A stretch of DNA of 64,000 bases from Pseudomonas migulae. GTDB taxonomy: Bacteria; Pseudomonadota; Gammaproteobacteria; Pseudomonadales; Pseudomonadaceae. The DNA is taken from positions 3,832,501-3,896,500 of the forward strand of contig NZ_JALJWR010000001.1 of NCBI RefSeq assembly GCF_024169315.1, given 5' to 3'. Shown piece after piece: positions 1 through 9,093 of this stretch. Under the pieces are notes generated by a model. The model made no database searches. It was not told where the DNA came from and saw nothing but the letters and a program-made list of their open reading frames with translations. Position 1 is the first letter of the stretch. Each line of letters opens with the position of its first letter. The position numbers were made by a program, and so were the translations under genes.

Positions 1-178
1 AGACAAACGCTTCAAGCTCGCCGGCGAAGCGCTGTACTCGGAACCAAACTCGGTGGCCATCGAAAAAGGCGATGCCCAATGGGACGCCAAGGTGCGTGAC
101 GTCTTCGCGCAATTGAAACAGGACGGCACCCTGAGCAAGCTCTCGCAAAAATGGATCGGCGCCGACATCAGCCAATGA
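1..178 (+). CDS. Amino-acid ABC transporter substrate-binding protein (3' end only)
   Basis: Only the last 58 codons are present, reading frame from base 2, stop TGA at 176-178. The tail (GEALYSEPNSVAIEKGD, then FAQLKQDGTLSKLSQKW) is typical of the C-terminal lobe of periplasmic family 3 solute-binding proteins for polar amino acids. The stop overlaps the ATG of the downstream permease (ATGA), so the two are translationally coupled parts of one transporter. The substrate cannot be told from this fragment. Confidence 0.85.
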   Translation, partial: DKRFKLAGEALYSEPNSVAIEKGDAQWDAKVRDVFAQLKQDGTLSKLSQKWIGADISQ

Positions 179-1011
179 CCTCTTTCCCAAACCTTCCTCA
201 GCCGCCACAACCGGTGGCTGAGTCCCGGCTGCAACGGATCTTCGGTTTTCGCACGCGGCTGTACCTGACTTGGGCCGCAATGCTGGTGTTGTTCGCCAGT
301 TTCTTCCTGAGCTTCGACCTGAAGTTCTCGATCATCCTCGACAAACTGCCCAACCTGATCGGCCTGCACCTCGCGCCGAACGGCTTCGTGCAAGGCGCAG
401 CGCTGACGCTGTTTTTGTGCCTGTGCTCCATCGTCGCGTCGTCGCTGCTCGGTTTCATCACCGCCATCGCGCGGCTGTCGAAAAGCGCCGTAGCCTTCGG
501 CATTGCGAGTTTCTACGCCTCGTTCTTTCGCGGCACACCGCTGCTGATCCAGATCCTGCTGATCTACCTTGGTCTGCCGCAACTCGGCATCGTGCCCGGC
601 GCCATTGTCGCCGGCATCATCGCCCTGTCGCTAAACTACGGCGCGTACCTGAGCGAGATCTTCCGCGCCGGCATCCTCGGCGTCCCCCACGGCCAACGCG
701 AAGCCTCGATGGCCCTGGGCATGCGCGAAACCGTGATCTTCTGGCGCGTCACCTTGCCGCAAGCCATGCGCACCATCATCCCGCCGACCACCAATCAATT
801 CATCTCGATGCTCAAGGATTCGTCACTGATCTCGGTGATGGGGGTGTGGGAAGTGATGTTTCTGGCGCAGTCGTATGGACGGTCGAGCTATCGCTATATC
901 GAAATGCTGACGACCGCGGCGGTGATTTACTGGGTGATGTCGATTGGGCTGGAGCTGATTCAGGCGAGGATGGAGCGGCATTATGGGAAGGCGTATTTGA
1001 GTCGAAACTAG
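175..1011 (+). CDS. Amino-acid ABC transporter permease (HisM/GlnP family)
   Basis: Inner-membrane permease of a polar amino-acid ABC importer, 278 residues from the ATG at 175. An upstream in-frame start at 151 would lie well inside the binding-protein gene; the 175 start gives the usual 4-base ATGA overlap. A hydrophobic segment near residues 30-50 is followed by several more helices, and the family signature FFRGTPLLIQ and the EAA-loop pattern (GVPHGQREASMALGM, then PQAMRTIIPP) that contacts the ATPase are clear. No ATPase gene follows; the next gene is an unrelated autotransporter, so the ATPase is probably upstream of the window or elsewhere. Confidence 0.9.
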   Translation: MTSFPNLPQPPQPVAESRLQRIFGFRTRLYLTWAAMLVLFASFFLSFDLKFSIILDKLPNLIGLHLAPNGFVQGAALTLFLCLCSIVASSLLGFITAIARLSKSAVAFGIASFYASFFRGTPLLIQILLIYLGLPQLGIVPGAIVAGIIALSLNYGAYLSEIFRAGILGVPHGQREASMALGMRETVIFWRVTLPQAMRTIIPPTTNQFISMLKDSSLISVMGVWEVMFLAQSYGRSSYRYIEMLTTAAVIYWVMSIGLELIQARMERHYGKAYLSRN

Positions 1012-1315
1012 GGAAAGATTGCAGCTTTCGAACACACGCAACCCTTGTAGGAGCCGGCTTGCTGGCGATGGCGATGGCGATTCAAGGACGCCATCGCCGG
1101 CAAGCCGGCTCCTACATGAGCTCTCTGACATTCACTGCGAATTTCTGTAAGAAAAAGCGCCTCAGCAAAACCGATAAATACAGCCTCATCCATTCAGCTG
1201 TTCTTTTTCCGTGCAACCATCCGACGCCGCCTGCATCACTGCCGGAAGCAGCCGACATCGGCGCCTGTACCCTCCCTTTTAGAGTTTGGTCTCCTGTCAA
1301 CAGAGGCCAAAATCA
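1012..1315. other. Intergenic gap between permease and autotransporter
   Basis: About 300 bases without a gene. The first half holds an inverted REP doublet (1047-1115). The rest is the presumed leader and promoter region of the autotransporter; I see no convincing sigma70 -35/-10 pair and no operator palindrome. A TTG at 1286 is in frame with the autotransporter but a poorer start than the ATG at 1316. Confidence 0.6.
1047..1115. repeat. REP doublet (REPIN)
   Basis: Two inverted copies of a REP-type palindrome: GTAGGAGCCGGCTTGC... at 1047 and its complement ...GCAAGCCGGCTCCTAC ending at 1115, with CGATGG/CCATCG arms between. The pair can fold into one long hairpin. The variant (CCGGC core) differs from the other REPINs in this window. 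Confidence 0.85.
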
Positions 1316-3364
1316 ATGCCCGTTCAACACAAATACCGACCAAAACATCTCGCCTTGGCCATAGCGCTCGCCTTGGGTTGCGCTGAGTTTTCGATTGCCG
1401 ACGACAGCACTGCCGCTACATCTGCAGCACCGGTCGCTACGCCGGAAGAACTGATTAGCACCCTCGACGCTTTCATTAGCGCCACCGACACTCATCCGTC
1501 TTCAATCAAGAAGGCATCTGAGTGGAACGACCTGAACCTGGACGAGCGCAATGATTTAGTCTCGGTACTGACTAAAGGGGTTTTCAAGAAGCCAGTGGAT
1601 GGAGGCACGGGCGAAAACGTCCTGCAACTGAATGCAGCTAAAGGCGGCTCTGTGGCTGAAACCCGGAACTTCAAGGCGCTGGACGTCAAACAGGGTGACT
1701 GGACTGTCGCTGGGCCGGGGGACTTCGACATCGGCGCGCTGGTGCGTCCCGGTGCAACGCTCATCAACACCGGACATATAAAGGGCAGCGCAATTACACA
1801 AGGTACCTTGGTCAACAGCGGCTCGATCGGCGAATGGGTCGAGGTAGAAGAACCTGGCACCTTCAGCGGAAGCGGTCGCGTGGGTGCGCTGAACGTACGC
1901 GGTGAACTGGCTGTAAATCGCCTGCACGGCGCTCCTGTCATTGCGGGAAATATGACCCTGTCCAACACAGCCGTTCTGTCCTATGAAGTAAACGCCGATG
2001 GCCGTGGCGAAACGATCAAGGTCGATGGCACTGCCAACCTTGGTGATGCAACGCTGAAAGTCGTTGCGGTTGGGGATTTCCCACAAACCAGCCAGTACAC
2101 CGTCATTGAGGCCGGCACAGTCGAAGGCCGCTTCGGCCAAATCGAAAACAACCTCACATTCATGACCCCTACCTTGCAGTACGACGAAAAGACGGTCGGC
2201 CTGACCTACGCTCGCAACGGTGTATCCGTTCAGGACGTAGCGCTCGACGAAAACGGACGTGAACTCGGTCGAAGTATTGAAAGAACCGCGGCCAGCACCA
2301 CGGCACAAACACCCTTCACTACTGGAAATGCTGCGATCGATGCTCTGCTCGGTTCCGACCTTGAAACAGCCGAAATCGCCATCGAACAATTAACCGGCTA
2401 CAGCACCGCCAATCTCGCCAAAGTAACCCTTAACAGCGATGCCCCAGTCAGCGCCAGCATGCTTTCCGCCATGCGTCAGCTGGATAGCGCCTACGGCAAA
2501 TCAGGCAGGCGAAACAACGTTCCTCGCCTGGCGGCGGGCAACGAAGACAACGGCAGAGTCTGGTTGCAAGCACTGGGGCACGGCGGAAAACTGGATCGCG
2601 ACTTTGACGCACTGCAGCATTCCACCACTGGCCTGTTGATGGGCGCTGACTGGGGAATTGACGAAGAATGGCGCCTGGGTGTAATGGGTGGTAAATCCCA
2701 GACGAGTATGGATGGCAGGCTACTTGACGGTGCTCTCGACAGTTGGCACCTGGGCGCCTATGCCCTGCGTCAAAACGGCCCGATGTCACTTCGCTTGGGC
2801 GCAACACACAGCAGCCACGATGGCAGCACCAAACGTCAGATAGCCTTCAACGGTTTCAGCGATCGCCCCAAAGGGCGGTACGACGCCAATACGCAGCAAG
2901 TCTTCGCAGAAGCGGGTTACAACCTTGGCCGTGACGTCTACAGCATCGAACCGTTCGCCAGCCTCGGCTATCAACGCTACCAGCGTGGCAGCTACACGGA
3001 AAAAGGCGGGGATGCTTCGCTGCAAGTCCAAGGACAAACGCGGAACAACATCTACAGCACATTCGGTCTGCGTGTGGCCAAGCTCAACACTCTGGATAAC
3101 GGCATGCAATTGACCCCGCGTTTCAGTGCTGGCTGGAAACACACTTATGGTGAGCTCAACAGCTACTCTCGCCAGAAACTGGCAACCGAGGACACCCGGT
3201 ACACCGTTGAAGGTGCCGCGCTGGATCGTAACAGTGTGACGCTGGACGCGGGACTCGATCTGTCTCTATCGAAGCGGCAGACATTGGGCGTTGGAGTCAC
3301 CGGTGAAATGGGTACCGACAGCCGAAACCATGGCATCACCGGCCAGTGGCGAATGACCTTCTAA
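1316..3364 (+). CDS. Autotransporter (type V secretion) outer-membrane protein
   Basis: 682 residues from ATG 1316 (GAGG about 12 bases upstream). The N-terminus is a Sec signal (basic stretch then LALAIALALG, cleavage probably before residue 30). Residues about 60-380 look like a short beta-helical passenger with repeated short strands and glycine turns. From about residue 415 to the end is an autotransporter beta-barrel domain (VWLQALGHGG, then GLLMGADWG), ending in aromatic Phe as expected for BAM recognition. The passenger is small and lacks an obvious protease triad or RGD, so the effector function is unknown. It stands alone between housekeeping genes, which suggests accessory status. 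A terminator for the convergent pycB follows. Confidence 0.85.
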   Translation: MPVQHKYRPKHLALAIALALGCAEFSIADDSTAATSAAPVATPEELISTLDAFISATDTHPSSIKKASEWNDLNLDERNDLVSVLTKGVFKKPVDGGTGENVLQLNAAKGGSVAETRNFKALDVKQGDWTVAGPGDFDIGALVRPGATLINTGHIKGSAITQGTLVNSGSIGEWVEVEEPGTFSGSGRVGALNVRGELAVNRLHGAPVIAGNMTLSNTAVLSYEVNADGRGETIKVDGTANLGDATLKVVAVGDFPQTSQYTVIEAGTVEGRFGQIENNLTFMTPTLQYDEKTVGLTYARNGVSVQDVALDENGRELGRSIERTAASTTAQTPFTTGNAAIDALLGSDLETAEIAIEQLTGYSTANLAKVTLNSDAPVSASMLSAMRQLDSAYGKSGRRNNVPRLAAGNEDNGRVWLQALGHGGKLDRDFDALQHSTTGLLMGADWGIDEEWRLGVMGGKSQTSMDGRLLDGALDSWHLGAYALRQNGPMSLRLGATHSSHDGSTKRQIAFNGFSDRPKGRYDANTQQVFAEAGYNLGRDVYSIEPFASLGYQRYQRGSYTEKGGDASLQVQGQTRNNIYSTFGLRVAKLNTLDNGMQLTPRFSAGWKHTYGELNSYSRQKLATEDTRYTVEGAALDRNSVTLDAGLDLSLSKRQTLGVGVTGEMGTDSRNHGITGQWRMTF

Positions 3365-3382
3365 CCGCAAAAACTCCGGGCG

Positions 3383-3411
3383 AAAAAAAAAAGGGGAGCA
3401 CATGCCCCCCC
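3383..3411 (-). terminator. Rho-independent terminator of pycB
   Basis: On the minus strand a GGGG-rich stem (GGGG C GC / GC A CCCC, loop ATGT) is followed by ten T residues (poly-A at 3383-3392 on the plus strand). It sits between the convergent autotransporter and pycB stops. Confidence 0.75.
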
Positions 3412-3443
3412 GAGGTTTAAAGCGTTGTATCGAGGCTGTTAAC

Positions 3444-5252
3444 TCAGCCTTCGATCTCGATTAGGATTTCGCCCGGATTCACCCGGTCGCCCTTGGCGAC
3501 GTGGATGGCGGTGACCTTGCCGGCGATGGCTGCCTGGACTTCGGTTTCCATCTTCATCGCTTCGGTGATCAGTACGGCCTGGCCGGCTTTGACGGTGTCG
3601 CCTTCCTTGACCAACACGTCGACGATGTTGCCCGGCATGGTGGTGCTGACGTGGCCCGGTGCAGTGGCTTGCTTGCGCTTGCTACTGCCGCCGCTGACGA
3701 ATTCGTTGAGCGGTTCGAACACCACTTCTTCCGGCATGCCGTCGATGGACAGGTAGAAGTGACGCTTGCCCTCAGCCTTGACGCCGACACCGGTGATGTC
3801 GACGCGGTAGGTTTCACCGTGAACGTCGATGACGAATTCGGTTGGCACGCCTTCACCGCCGGCAGAGGCCACGCCGCCCGCCTCGGGAATCGGCAACAGC
3901 ACTTCCGGAATGAGCGTGCCGGCTGCGCGTTCTTCGAGGAATTTGCGACCGATGTCCGGGAACATGGCGTAGGTCAGCACGTCTTCTTCAGACTTGGCCA
4001 CGGCGCCGATTTCGGCACGCAACTTGGTCATTTCCGGCTTGAGCAAATCGGCCGGGCGGACGTCGATCACTTCTTCGCTGCCGATCGCCTGGCGACGCAG
4101 TTTTTCGTTAACGGTGCCCGGCGCTTTGCCGTAGCCGCCTTGCAGGTAAAGCTTCACTTCGTTGGTGATGGTCTTGTAGCGCTCGCCGGCCAGCACGTTG
4201 AAGAACGCCTGGGTGCCGACGATCTGCGAGGTCGGGGTCACCAGCGGCGGGAAGCCGAGGTCTTCGCGAACGCGCGGGATTTCCGCGAGCACTTCGCCCA
4301 TGCGGTTCAGCGCGCCCTGCTCTTTCAGCTGGTTGGCCAGGTTGGAAATCATCCCGCCCGGCACCTGGTTGACTTGAACGCGGGTGTCGACGGCGGTGAA
4401 CTCGCTTTCGAACTGGTGGTATTTTTTGCGCACGGCGTAGAAGTACAGACCGATCTCTTGCAGCAATTCCAGGTTCAGGCCAGTGTCGAACTCGCTGCCT
4501 TTAAGGGCGGCGACCATCGACTCGGTGCCAGGGTGGCTGGTGCCCGAGGCGAAGCTGGAAATCGCAGTATCGATATGGTCGGCGCCGTTTTCGATGGCCT
4601 TGAGTTGGCACATCGTAGCCAGGCCCGCCGTGTCGTGGGAATGGATGAAGACCGGCAGCGACTGTTCGGACTTCAACGCCTTGACCAGTTCGCCAGTGGC
4701 ATACGGAGTCAGCAAGCCAGCCATGTCCTTGATCGCGACCGAGTCGCAACCCATCGCTTCCATTTGCTTGGCCTGGGCCACGAACGCGTCGATGGTGTGC
4801 ACCGGGCTGGTGGTGTACGCGATGGTGCCTTGAGCGTGTTTGCCGGCGGCCTTTACCGCTTCAATGGCCGTACGCAAGTTCCGCACGTCGTTCATCGCAT
4901 CGAAGATACGGAACACGTCGATGCCGTTGACCGCGGCCTTGGCGACGAAGGCCTTCACCACGTCGTCGCTGTAGTGGCGGTAGCCCAGCAGGTTCTGGCC
5001 ACGCAAGAGCATTTGCAGACGCGTGTTAGGCAACGCCGCGCGCAGTTGGCGCAGACGCTCCCACGGGTCTTCTTTCAGAAAGCGTACGCAGGCGTCGAAC
5101 GTTGCGCCGCCCCAGCATTCCAGCGACCAGTAGCCGACTTTGTCGAGCTTGTCGCAGATCGGCAGCATGTCTTCGGTGCGCATGCGGGTGGCGAGCAGCG
5201 ATTGGTGGGCGTCGCGCAGGATTGTGTCGGTAACGTGGATTTTCTTGCTCAT
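3444..5252 (-). CDS. oadA: Pyruvate carboxylase subunit B (carboxyltransferase plus biotin carrier)
   Basis: 602 residues from ATG 5252, preceded by GAGG; an in-frame start at 5267 would overlap pycA. The HMGL-like carboxyltransferase domain opens with VTDTILRDAHQSLLATRM and carries the active-site region GCDSVAIKDMAGLL; a conserved PYC_OADA domain follows, and the C-terminal biotinyl domain has the lysine acceptor motif ITEAMKMETEV. With the biotin carboxylase just upstream it forms the two-subunit pyruvate carboxylase of pseudomonads (pycB, often labelled oadA), making oxaloacetate for anaplerosis. No oxaloacetate-decarboxylase beta/gamma subunits are nearby, which argues for carboxylase rather than sodium pump. 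Confidence 0.93.
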   Translation of the reverse strand: MSKKIHVTDTILRDAHQSLLATRMRTEDMLPICDKLDKVGYWSLECWGGATFDACVRFLKEDPWERLRQLRAALPNTRLQMLLRGQNLLGYRHYSDDVVKAFVAKAAVNGIDVFRIFDAMNDVRNLRTAIEAVKAAGKHAQGTIAYTTSPVHTIDAFVAQAKQMEAMGCDSVAIKDMAGLLTPYATGELVKALKSEQSLPVFIHSHDTAGLATMCQLKAIENGADHIDTAISSFASGTSHPGTESMVAALKGSEFDTGLNLELLQEIGLYFYAVRKKYHQFESEFTAVDTRVQVNQVPGGMISNLANQLKEQGALNRMGEVLAEIPRVREDLGFPPLVTPTSQIVGTQAFFNVLAGERYKTITNEVKLYLQGGYGKAPGTVNEKLRRQAIGSEEVIDVRPADLLKPEMTKLRAEIGAVAKSEEDVLTYAMFPDIGRKFLEERAAGTLIPEVLLPIPEAGGVASAGGEGVPTEFVIDVHGETYRVDITGVGVKAEGKRHFYLSIDGMPEEVVFEPLNEFVSGGSSKRKQATAPGHVSTTMPGNIVDVLVKEGDTVKAGQAVLITEAMKMETEVQAAIAGKVTAIHVAKGDRVNPGEILIEIEG

Positions 5253-5263
5253 TGTTCTATTCC

Positions 5264-6679
5264 TCACAGGCCTGCGTGGGCGGCGATGGCGGCGGCGATG
5301 GCCAGGGCCAGCTCTTCGGGTTTGCGCTTGATCGAGTAGTTGGTCAGTTCAGGGTGGCTTTCAACGAAGCTGGTATTGAACTGGCCGCTACGGAATTCCG
5401 GGTTGCGCAGAATTTCCTGGTAGTACGCGGCGGTGGTCTTGACCCCTTGCAGACGCATGTCGTCGAGGGCGCGCAAGCCACGGTCCATCGCCTCTTCCCA
5501 GGTCAGCGCCCAGACCACCAGTTTCAGACACATGGAATCGTAGAACGGCGGAATGGTGTAGCCGGTATAGATCGCTGTGTCGGTACGCACGCCGGGGCCG
5601 CCGGGCGCGTAGTAACGGGTGATCTTGCCGAAGCTCGGCAGGAAGTTGTTTTTCGGGTCTTCGGCGTTGATCCGGAACTGCAGTGCGAAACCACGGTGCT
5701 GAATGTCTTCCTGTTTCACCGAAAGCGGCAGGCCGGACGCGATGCGGATCTGCTCACGCACAATGTCGATGCCGGTGATTTCTTCGGTGATGGTGTGTTC
5801 CACCTGCACCCGGGTGTTCATCTCCATGAAGTACACCTCGCCCTCGGCGAGCAGGAACTCCACGGTGCCGGCGTTCTCGTAACCTACCGCCTTGGCCGCA
5901 CGCACAGACAGATCGCCGATGTAGGCGCGCTGTTCCGGGGTCAACTGTGGGCTCGGGGCGATCTCGATGAGTTTCTGGTTGCGGCGCTGGATCGAGCAGT
6001 CACGCTCGAACAGGTGCACCACGTTGCCGAAGCTGTCGCCGAGGATCTGCGCTTCGATGTGCTTCGGATTGACGATGCATTTTTCCAGGAACACTTCCGC
6101 CGAACCGAACGCCTTGGTGGCTTCGGAGATCACGCGGGGGAATGCCTGTTCGAGTTCTTCCCGGCTGTCGCAGCGGCGGATACCACGGCCACCGCCACCG
6201 GAAGTCGCCTTGAGCATCACCGGATAACCGATGCGGTCGCCTTCGATCAACGCTTCCGCGATATCCGCAACGTTGCCTTCGGTCCCCGGAGTGACGGGTA
6301 CGCCAGCCTTGATCATGCTGCGGCGGGCTTCAGTCTTGTCGCCCATGCGGCGAATCACTTCAGCCGATGGACCGATGAACTTGATGCCGCGCTCTGCACA
6401 GATATCTGCCAGTTCAGCGTTTTCCGAGAGGAAACCGTAGCCGGGATGCAACGCATCACAACCGGTTTCCACGGCCAGATTCACCAGTTTGCGCGCATTC
6501 AGATAACCGGCCAAAGGCTCGGCACCGATGCTGTGGGCTTCGTCCGCGCGCTTCACATGCAAGGCATGGCGGTCGGCGTCGGAGTAGATCGCGACCGAGC
6601 GAATGCCCATCTCGGCGCAGGCACGCACGATTCGTACGGCAATCTCACCACGGTTGGCGATCAGGATCTTTGTTATCAC
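5264..6679 (-). CDS. pycA: Pyruvate carboxylase subunit A (biotin carboxylase)
   Basis: 471 residues, GTG start at 6679 (GTG ATA ACA AAG) with GGGAA upstream. N-terminal ANRGEIAVRIVRA, glycine-rich ATP-grasp loop KATSGGGGRGIRRC, and catalytic EMNTRVQVEHT and RINAEDP are all intact. It carboxylates the biotin on the partner subunit encoded 11 bases downstream. AccC-type enzymes for fatty acid synthesis look similar, but linkage to oadA and to the divergent LysR gene fixes the pyruvate carboxylase role. Probably regulated by the divergently transcribed pycR. Confidence 0.93.
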   Translation of the reverse strand: MITKILIANRGEIAVRIVRACAEMGIRSVAIYSDADRHALHVKRADEAHSIGAEPLAGYLNARKLVNLAVETGCDALHPGYGFLSENAELADICAERGIKFIGPSAEVIRRMGDKTEARRSMIKAGVPVTPGTEGNVADIAEALIEGDRIGYPVMLKATSGGGGRGIRRCDSREELEQAFPRVISEATKAFGSAEVFLEKCIVNPKHIEAQILGDSFGNVVHLFERDCSIQRRNQKLIEIAPSPQLTPEQRAYIGDLSVRAAKAVGYENAGTVEFLLAEGEVYFMEMNTRVQVEHTITEEITGIDIVREQIRIASGLPLSVKQEDIQHRGFALQFRINAEDPKNNFLPSFGKITRYYAPGGPGVRTDTAIYTGYTIPPFYDSMCLKLVVWALTWEEAMDRGLRALDDMRLQGVKTTAAYYQEILRNPEFRSGQFNTSFVESHPELTNYSIKRKPEELALAIAAAIAAHAGL

Positions 6680-6816
6680 TTGGAGTTTCCCTTGAGCCGG
6701 TGGTACCCACGACCTGCTAGACCAGGTCGACGCGTGACCAAATGTTTCAATTCAGTCGCGACCCCACACTAGCCCCCGTAAGGGATTAACAAAAATGATT
6801 AATTATTGGGTCAGGC

Positions 6817-6832
6817 ATAAGTAAAGACTTAT
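6817..6832. promoter_or_regulatory. Candidate PycR (LysR-type) operator
   Basis: Perfect inverted repeat ATAAGT-AAAG-ACTTAT in the divergent pycA/pycR gap, containing the T-N11-A arrangement typical of LysR-type boxes and placed about 38 bases before the pycR start. Assignment to PycR is inference from position and symmetry. Confidence 0.5.
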
Positions 6833-6869
6833 AGTTGAGGCATCAGCCTGCGGCGGGAGCTTTCACATA

Positions 6870-7832
6870 ATGCGTAAGTCATTGATGCGTATGACATTGC
6901 GTCAATTGCAGATCTTCAATGAGGTCTGTGATTTGCGATCCTACAGCCGCGCGGCGGACGAAATGTCGCTCACACAACCTGCCGTGAGCCTGCAGATTCG
7001 TCAACTTGAGGAGCTGATTGGTCAGCCGCTGTTCGATTACGTCGGCAAAAAACTCTACATGACGGAAGCTGCGGAAGCGCTTCAGCGTGCCAGCCGGGAC
7101 ATTTTCGGGCGCCTGGAAAACCTCGACATGCAGCTGTCGGACATGCAGGGATCACTGCAGGGCCAGTTGAAACTGGCGGTGGAGTCCAGCGCCAAGTATT
7201 TCGTGCCGCACCTGTTTGCCGCGTTCAAACGCCAGCATCCGGAAGTGAACCTGCAACTGACGGTGGTCAACCGCGGACAAGTGATTCGGCGCCTCTCCGA
7301 CAATCGCGACGACCTGGTGATCATGTCCATGGTGCCGCAGGACATGGGGCTGGAGTTTCTGCCGTTCCTCAACAACCCGATCGTTGCCGTGGCGCCACCG
7401 GATCATCCGCTGTGCCACATGGGGCCGCTGCGCCTGCAGGACCTTGAGCCTTACACCCTGTTGCTGCGCGAACCCGGCTCGGGAACGCGACTGGCGTGTG
7501 AAGAGTATTTCAAGGAAAAACGCGTGCACTTCAACCAGACCCAGGAGGTCGCATCAGCCGAGGCTCAACGTGAATGTGTGCTGGCGGGTCTGGGCGTCGC
7601 GCTGTTGACGCGCCACGCCCTGAACCTTGAATTGGCGACCGGCGGCTTGATCGAATTACCGGTCGAGGAACTGCCGCTGTTTCGCAGCTGGTGCCTGGTG
7701 CAGGCCAAGGCCAAACGGCTGTCGCCGGTGGCCCACGCATTCCTTGCGTTTATCCGCAGCGAACGGGTGCAGATCAGCGCCCTGGTTGAGCGTTTCGACG
7801 GGAAGTTGCGGGCGCTGCCTGCCAGTAATTGA
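6870..7832 (+). CDS. pycR: LysR-family regulator of pyruvate carboxylase
   Basis: 320 residues from ATG 6870, with GGGAG 10 bases upstream; starts at 6885 or 6891 are also possible. N-terminal winged helix (LRQLQIFNEVCDLRSYSRAADEMSLTQPAVSLQIRQLEE) is followed by a CysB-like effector domain. Divergent from pycA, matching P. aeruginosa PA5437 (PycR). Its 3' end overlaps the convergent small gene at 7774 by 59 bases. Confidence 0.85.
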   Translation: MRKSLMRMTLRQLQIFNEVCDLRSYSRAADEMSLTQPAVSLQIRQLEELIGQPLFDYVGKKLYMTEAAEALQRASRDIFGRLENLDMQLSDMQGSLQGQLKLAVESSAKYFVPHLFAAFKRQHPEVNLQLTVVNRGQVIRRLSDNRDDLVIMSMVPQDMGLEFLPFLNNPIVAVAPPDHPLCHMGPLRLQDLEPYTLLLREPGSGTRLACEEYFKEKRVHFNQTQEVASAEAQRECVLAGLGVALLTRHALNLELATGGLIELPVEELPLFRSWCLVQAKAKRLSPVAHAFLAFIRSERVQISALVERFDGKLRALPASN

Positions 7833-7983
7833 GTTCCAGATCGGGAAAATCGCCGATCTCGGCCAGCAACTGGCGGCGTTCGCAGCGATCTTCGATGGCG
7901 CGGCGAAATTCCATGCGGCGCTGGTCTTCTTGCTGACGACGGGTTTTGACGGCGCTGTTGCGTTCTTCGTAGGGCTGGGCCAT
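7774..7983 (-). CDS. PA3496-family small protein
   Basis: 69 residues, ATG 7983 with GGAG 8 bases upstream. The stretch KTRRQQEDQRRMEFRRAIE and the tail FPDLELNYWQAAP match my memory of a pseudomonad family sometimes labelled PA3496-family putative envelope integrity protein. It is highly charged with no signal peptide or membrane segment visible, so the envelope label is not supported by the sequence itself. The gene overlaps the 3' end of pycR in the opposite direction. Confidence 0.75.
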   Translation of the reverse strand: MAQPYEERNSAVKTRRQQEDQRRMEFRRAIEDRCERRQLLAEIGDFPDLELNYWQAAPATSRRNAQPGR

Positions 7984-8088
7984 TTCGAGTCTCCCAAGGC
8001 GATTACGGGAGTTACAGGATGGGCGCGGGGGATGACGGTTTGGCGGCTTGCGGGTTACAGACAGATGAAAGTTGTCGTATTTGAGGAC

Positions 8089-8158
8089 GCCTTCGCGGGC
8101 AAGCCTCGCTCCTGCAAGAACCGCTTAACCTGTAGGAGCGAGGCTTGCCCGCGAAGGC
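8089..8158. repeat. REP doublet (REPIN)
   Basis: Inverted pair: GCCTTCGCGGGCAAGCCTCG at 8089 and CGAGGCTTGCCCGCGAAGGC ending at 8158, each with GCTCCTGCA or TGTAGGAG arms. Same sequence type as the doublets at 30892 and 53198. Lies just downstream of rccR. Confidence 0.9.
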
Positions 8159-8179
8159 TTTCTCAAGCCAAACGACGAA

Positions 8180-9046
8180 TCAATCGTCGAGGGCTTTCAC
8201 CGACTTGGGCGACAGCCGCAAGCTGCGAAGGCTGCGTTTGACGCTCTTGAGGTGATTGACCAGGCTCGGCCCGCGCGCCATGGCCACGCCCATCGCCAAC
8301 ACGTCGATCACCACCAGGTGGGCGATGCGCGAGGTCAGCGGCGTATAGATTTCAGTGTCTTCGTGCACATCGATCGCGAGATTGACGGTCGACAGCTCAG
8401 CCAACGGCGTCTGGCTCGGGCACAAAGTAATCAGCGAGGCACCGCTTTCGCGCACCAGGTTGGCCGTGATCAACAGGTCTTTGGAACGGCCGGACTGGGA
8501 AATGCAGATCGCCACGTCGGTCGGCTTCAACGTGACCGCCGACATCGCCTGCATGTGCGGGTCAGAATACGCCGCGGCCGTCAGCAGCAAGCGGAAGAAT
8601 TTGTGCTGGGCATCCGCCGCCACGGCACCCGAGGCGCCAAAGCCATAAAACTCGACACGCTGAGCCTGGGACATCAGCGACACCGCGCGCTGCAACTCCA
8701 CCGGATCGAGCTTCTCGCGAACCTCCATCAGAGTGTGCAGGGTGGTGTCGAAAATTTTCAGGCTGTAGTCGGCGACCGAATCGTCTTCATGGATCGCAAA
8801 CTGGCCGAAGCTCGCACCCGCCGCGAGGCTCTGCGCCAGCTTCAATTTCAGATCCTGGAACCCGGAACAACCAATGGCACGACAGAACCGCACGATGGTC
8901 GGCTCGCTGATGCCCACGCTGTGGGCCAGGTCGGCCATGGAACTGTGCATCACCGCCGCTGGATCAAGCAGCACGTGGTCGGCGACCTTCAGCTCCGACT
9001 TGCGTAACAGGTGGCGTGACTGGGCGATGTGTTGCAGCAGATTCAA
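8180..9046 (-). CDS. rccR: RpiR/HexR-family regulator RccR
   Basis: 288 residues, TTG start at 9046. N-terminal HTH (residues about 1-75, MADLAHSVGISEPTIVRFCRAIG) and a C-terminal SIS sugar-phosphate domain (residues about 125-250, FYGFGASGAVAADAQHKFFR). By position beside pyruvate carboxylase it matches PA5438, described in P. fluorescens as RccR, a KDPG-sensing regulator of pyruvate, gluconeogenic and glyoxylate-shunt genes. HexR is the paralogue near zwf/edd and is less likely here, since no such gene is adjacent. A perfect palindrome of the expected type lies just upstream. Confidence 0.8.
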   Translation of the reverse strand: MNLLQHIAQSRHLLRKSELKVADHVLLDPAAVMHSSMADLAHSVGISEPTIVRFCRAIGCSGFQDLKLKLAQSLAAGASFGQFAIHEDDSVADYSLKIFDTTLHTLMEVREKLDPVELQRAVSLMSQAQRVEFYGFGASGAVAADAQHKFFRLLLTAAAYSDPHMQAMSAVTLKPTDVAICISQSGRSKDLLITANLVRESGASLITLCPSQTPLAELSTVNLAIDVHEDTEIYTPLTSRIAHLVVIDVLAMGVAMARGPSLVNHLKSVKRSLRSLRLSPKSVKALDD

Positions 9047-9093
9047 GGGGCTGGACTCTTCGTTATTGGCAGGTGCCGGGGATGTAGCGCGCT

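Noticed and set aside
3501..5339. Long open frame (612 codons) on the plus strand opposite pycB
   Set aside because: It is the antisense shadow of pycB; it is rich in His, Asp and Gly with no family features, while the minus-strand protein is a clear carboxyltransferase.
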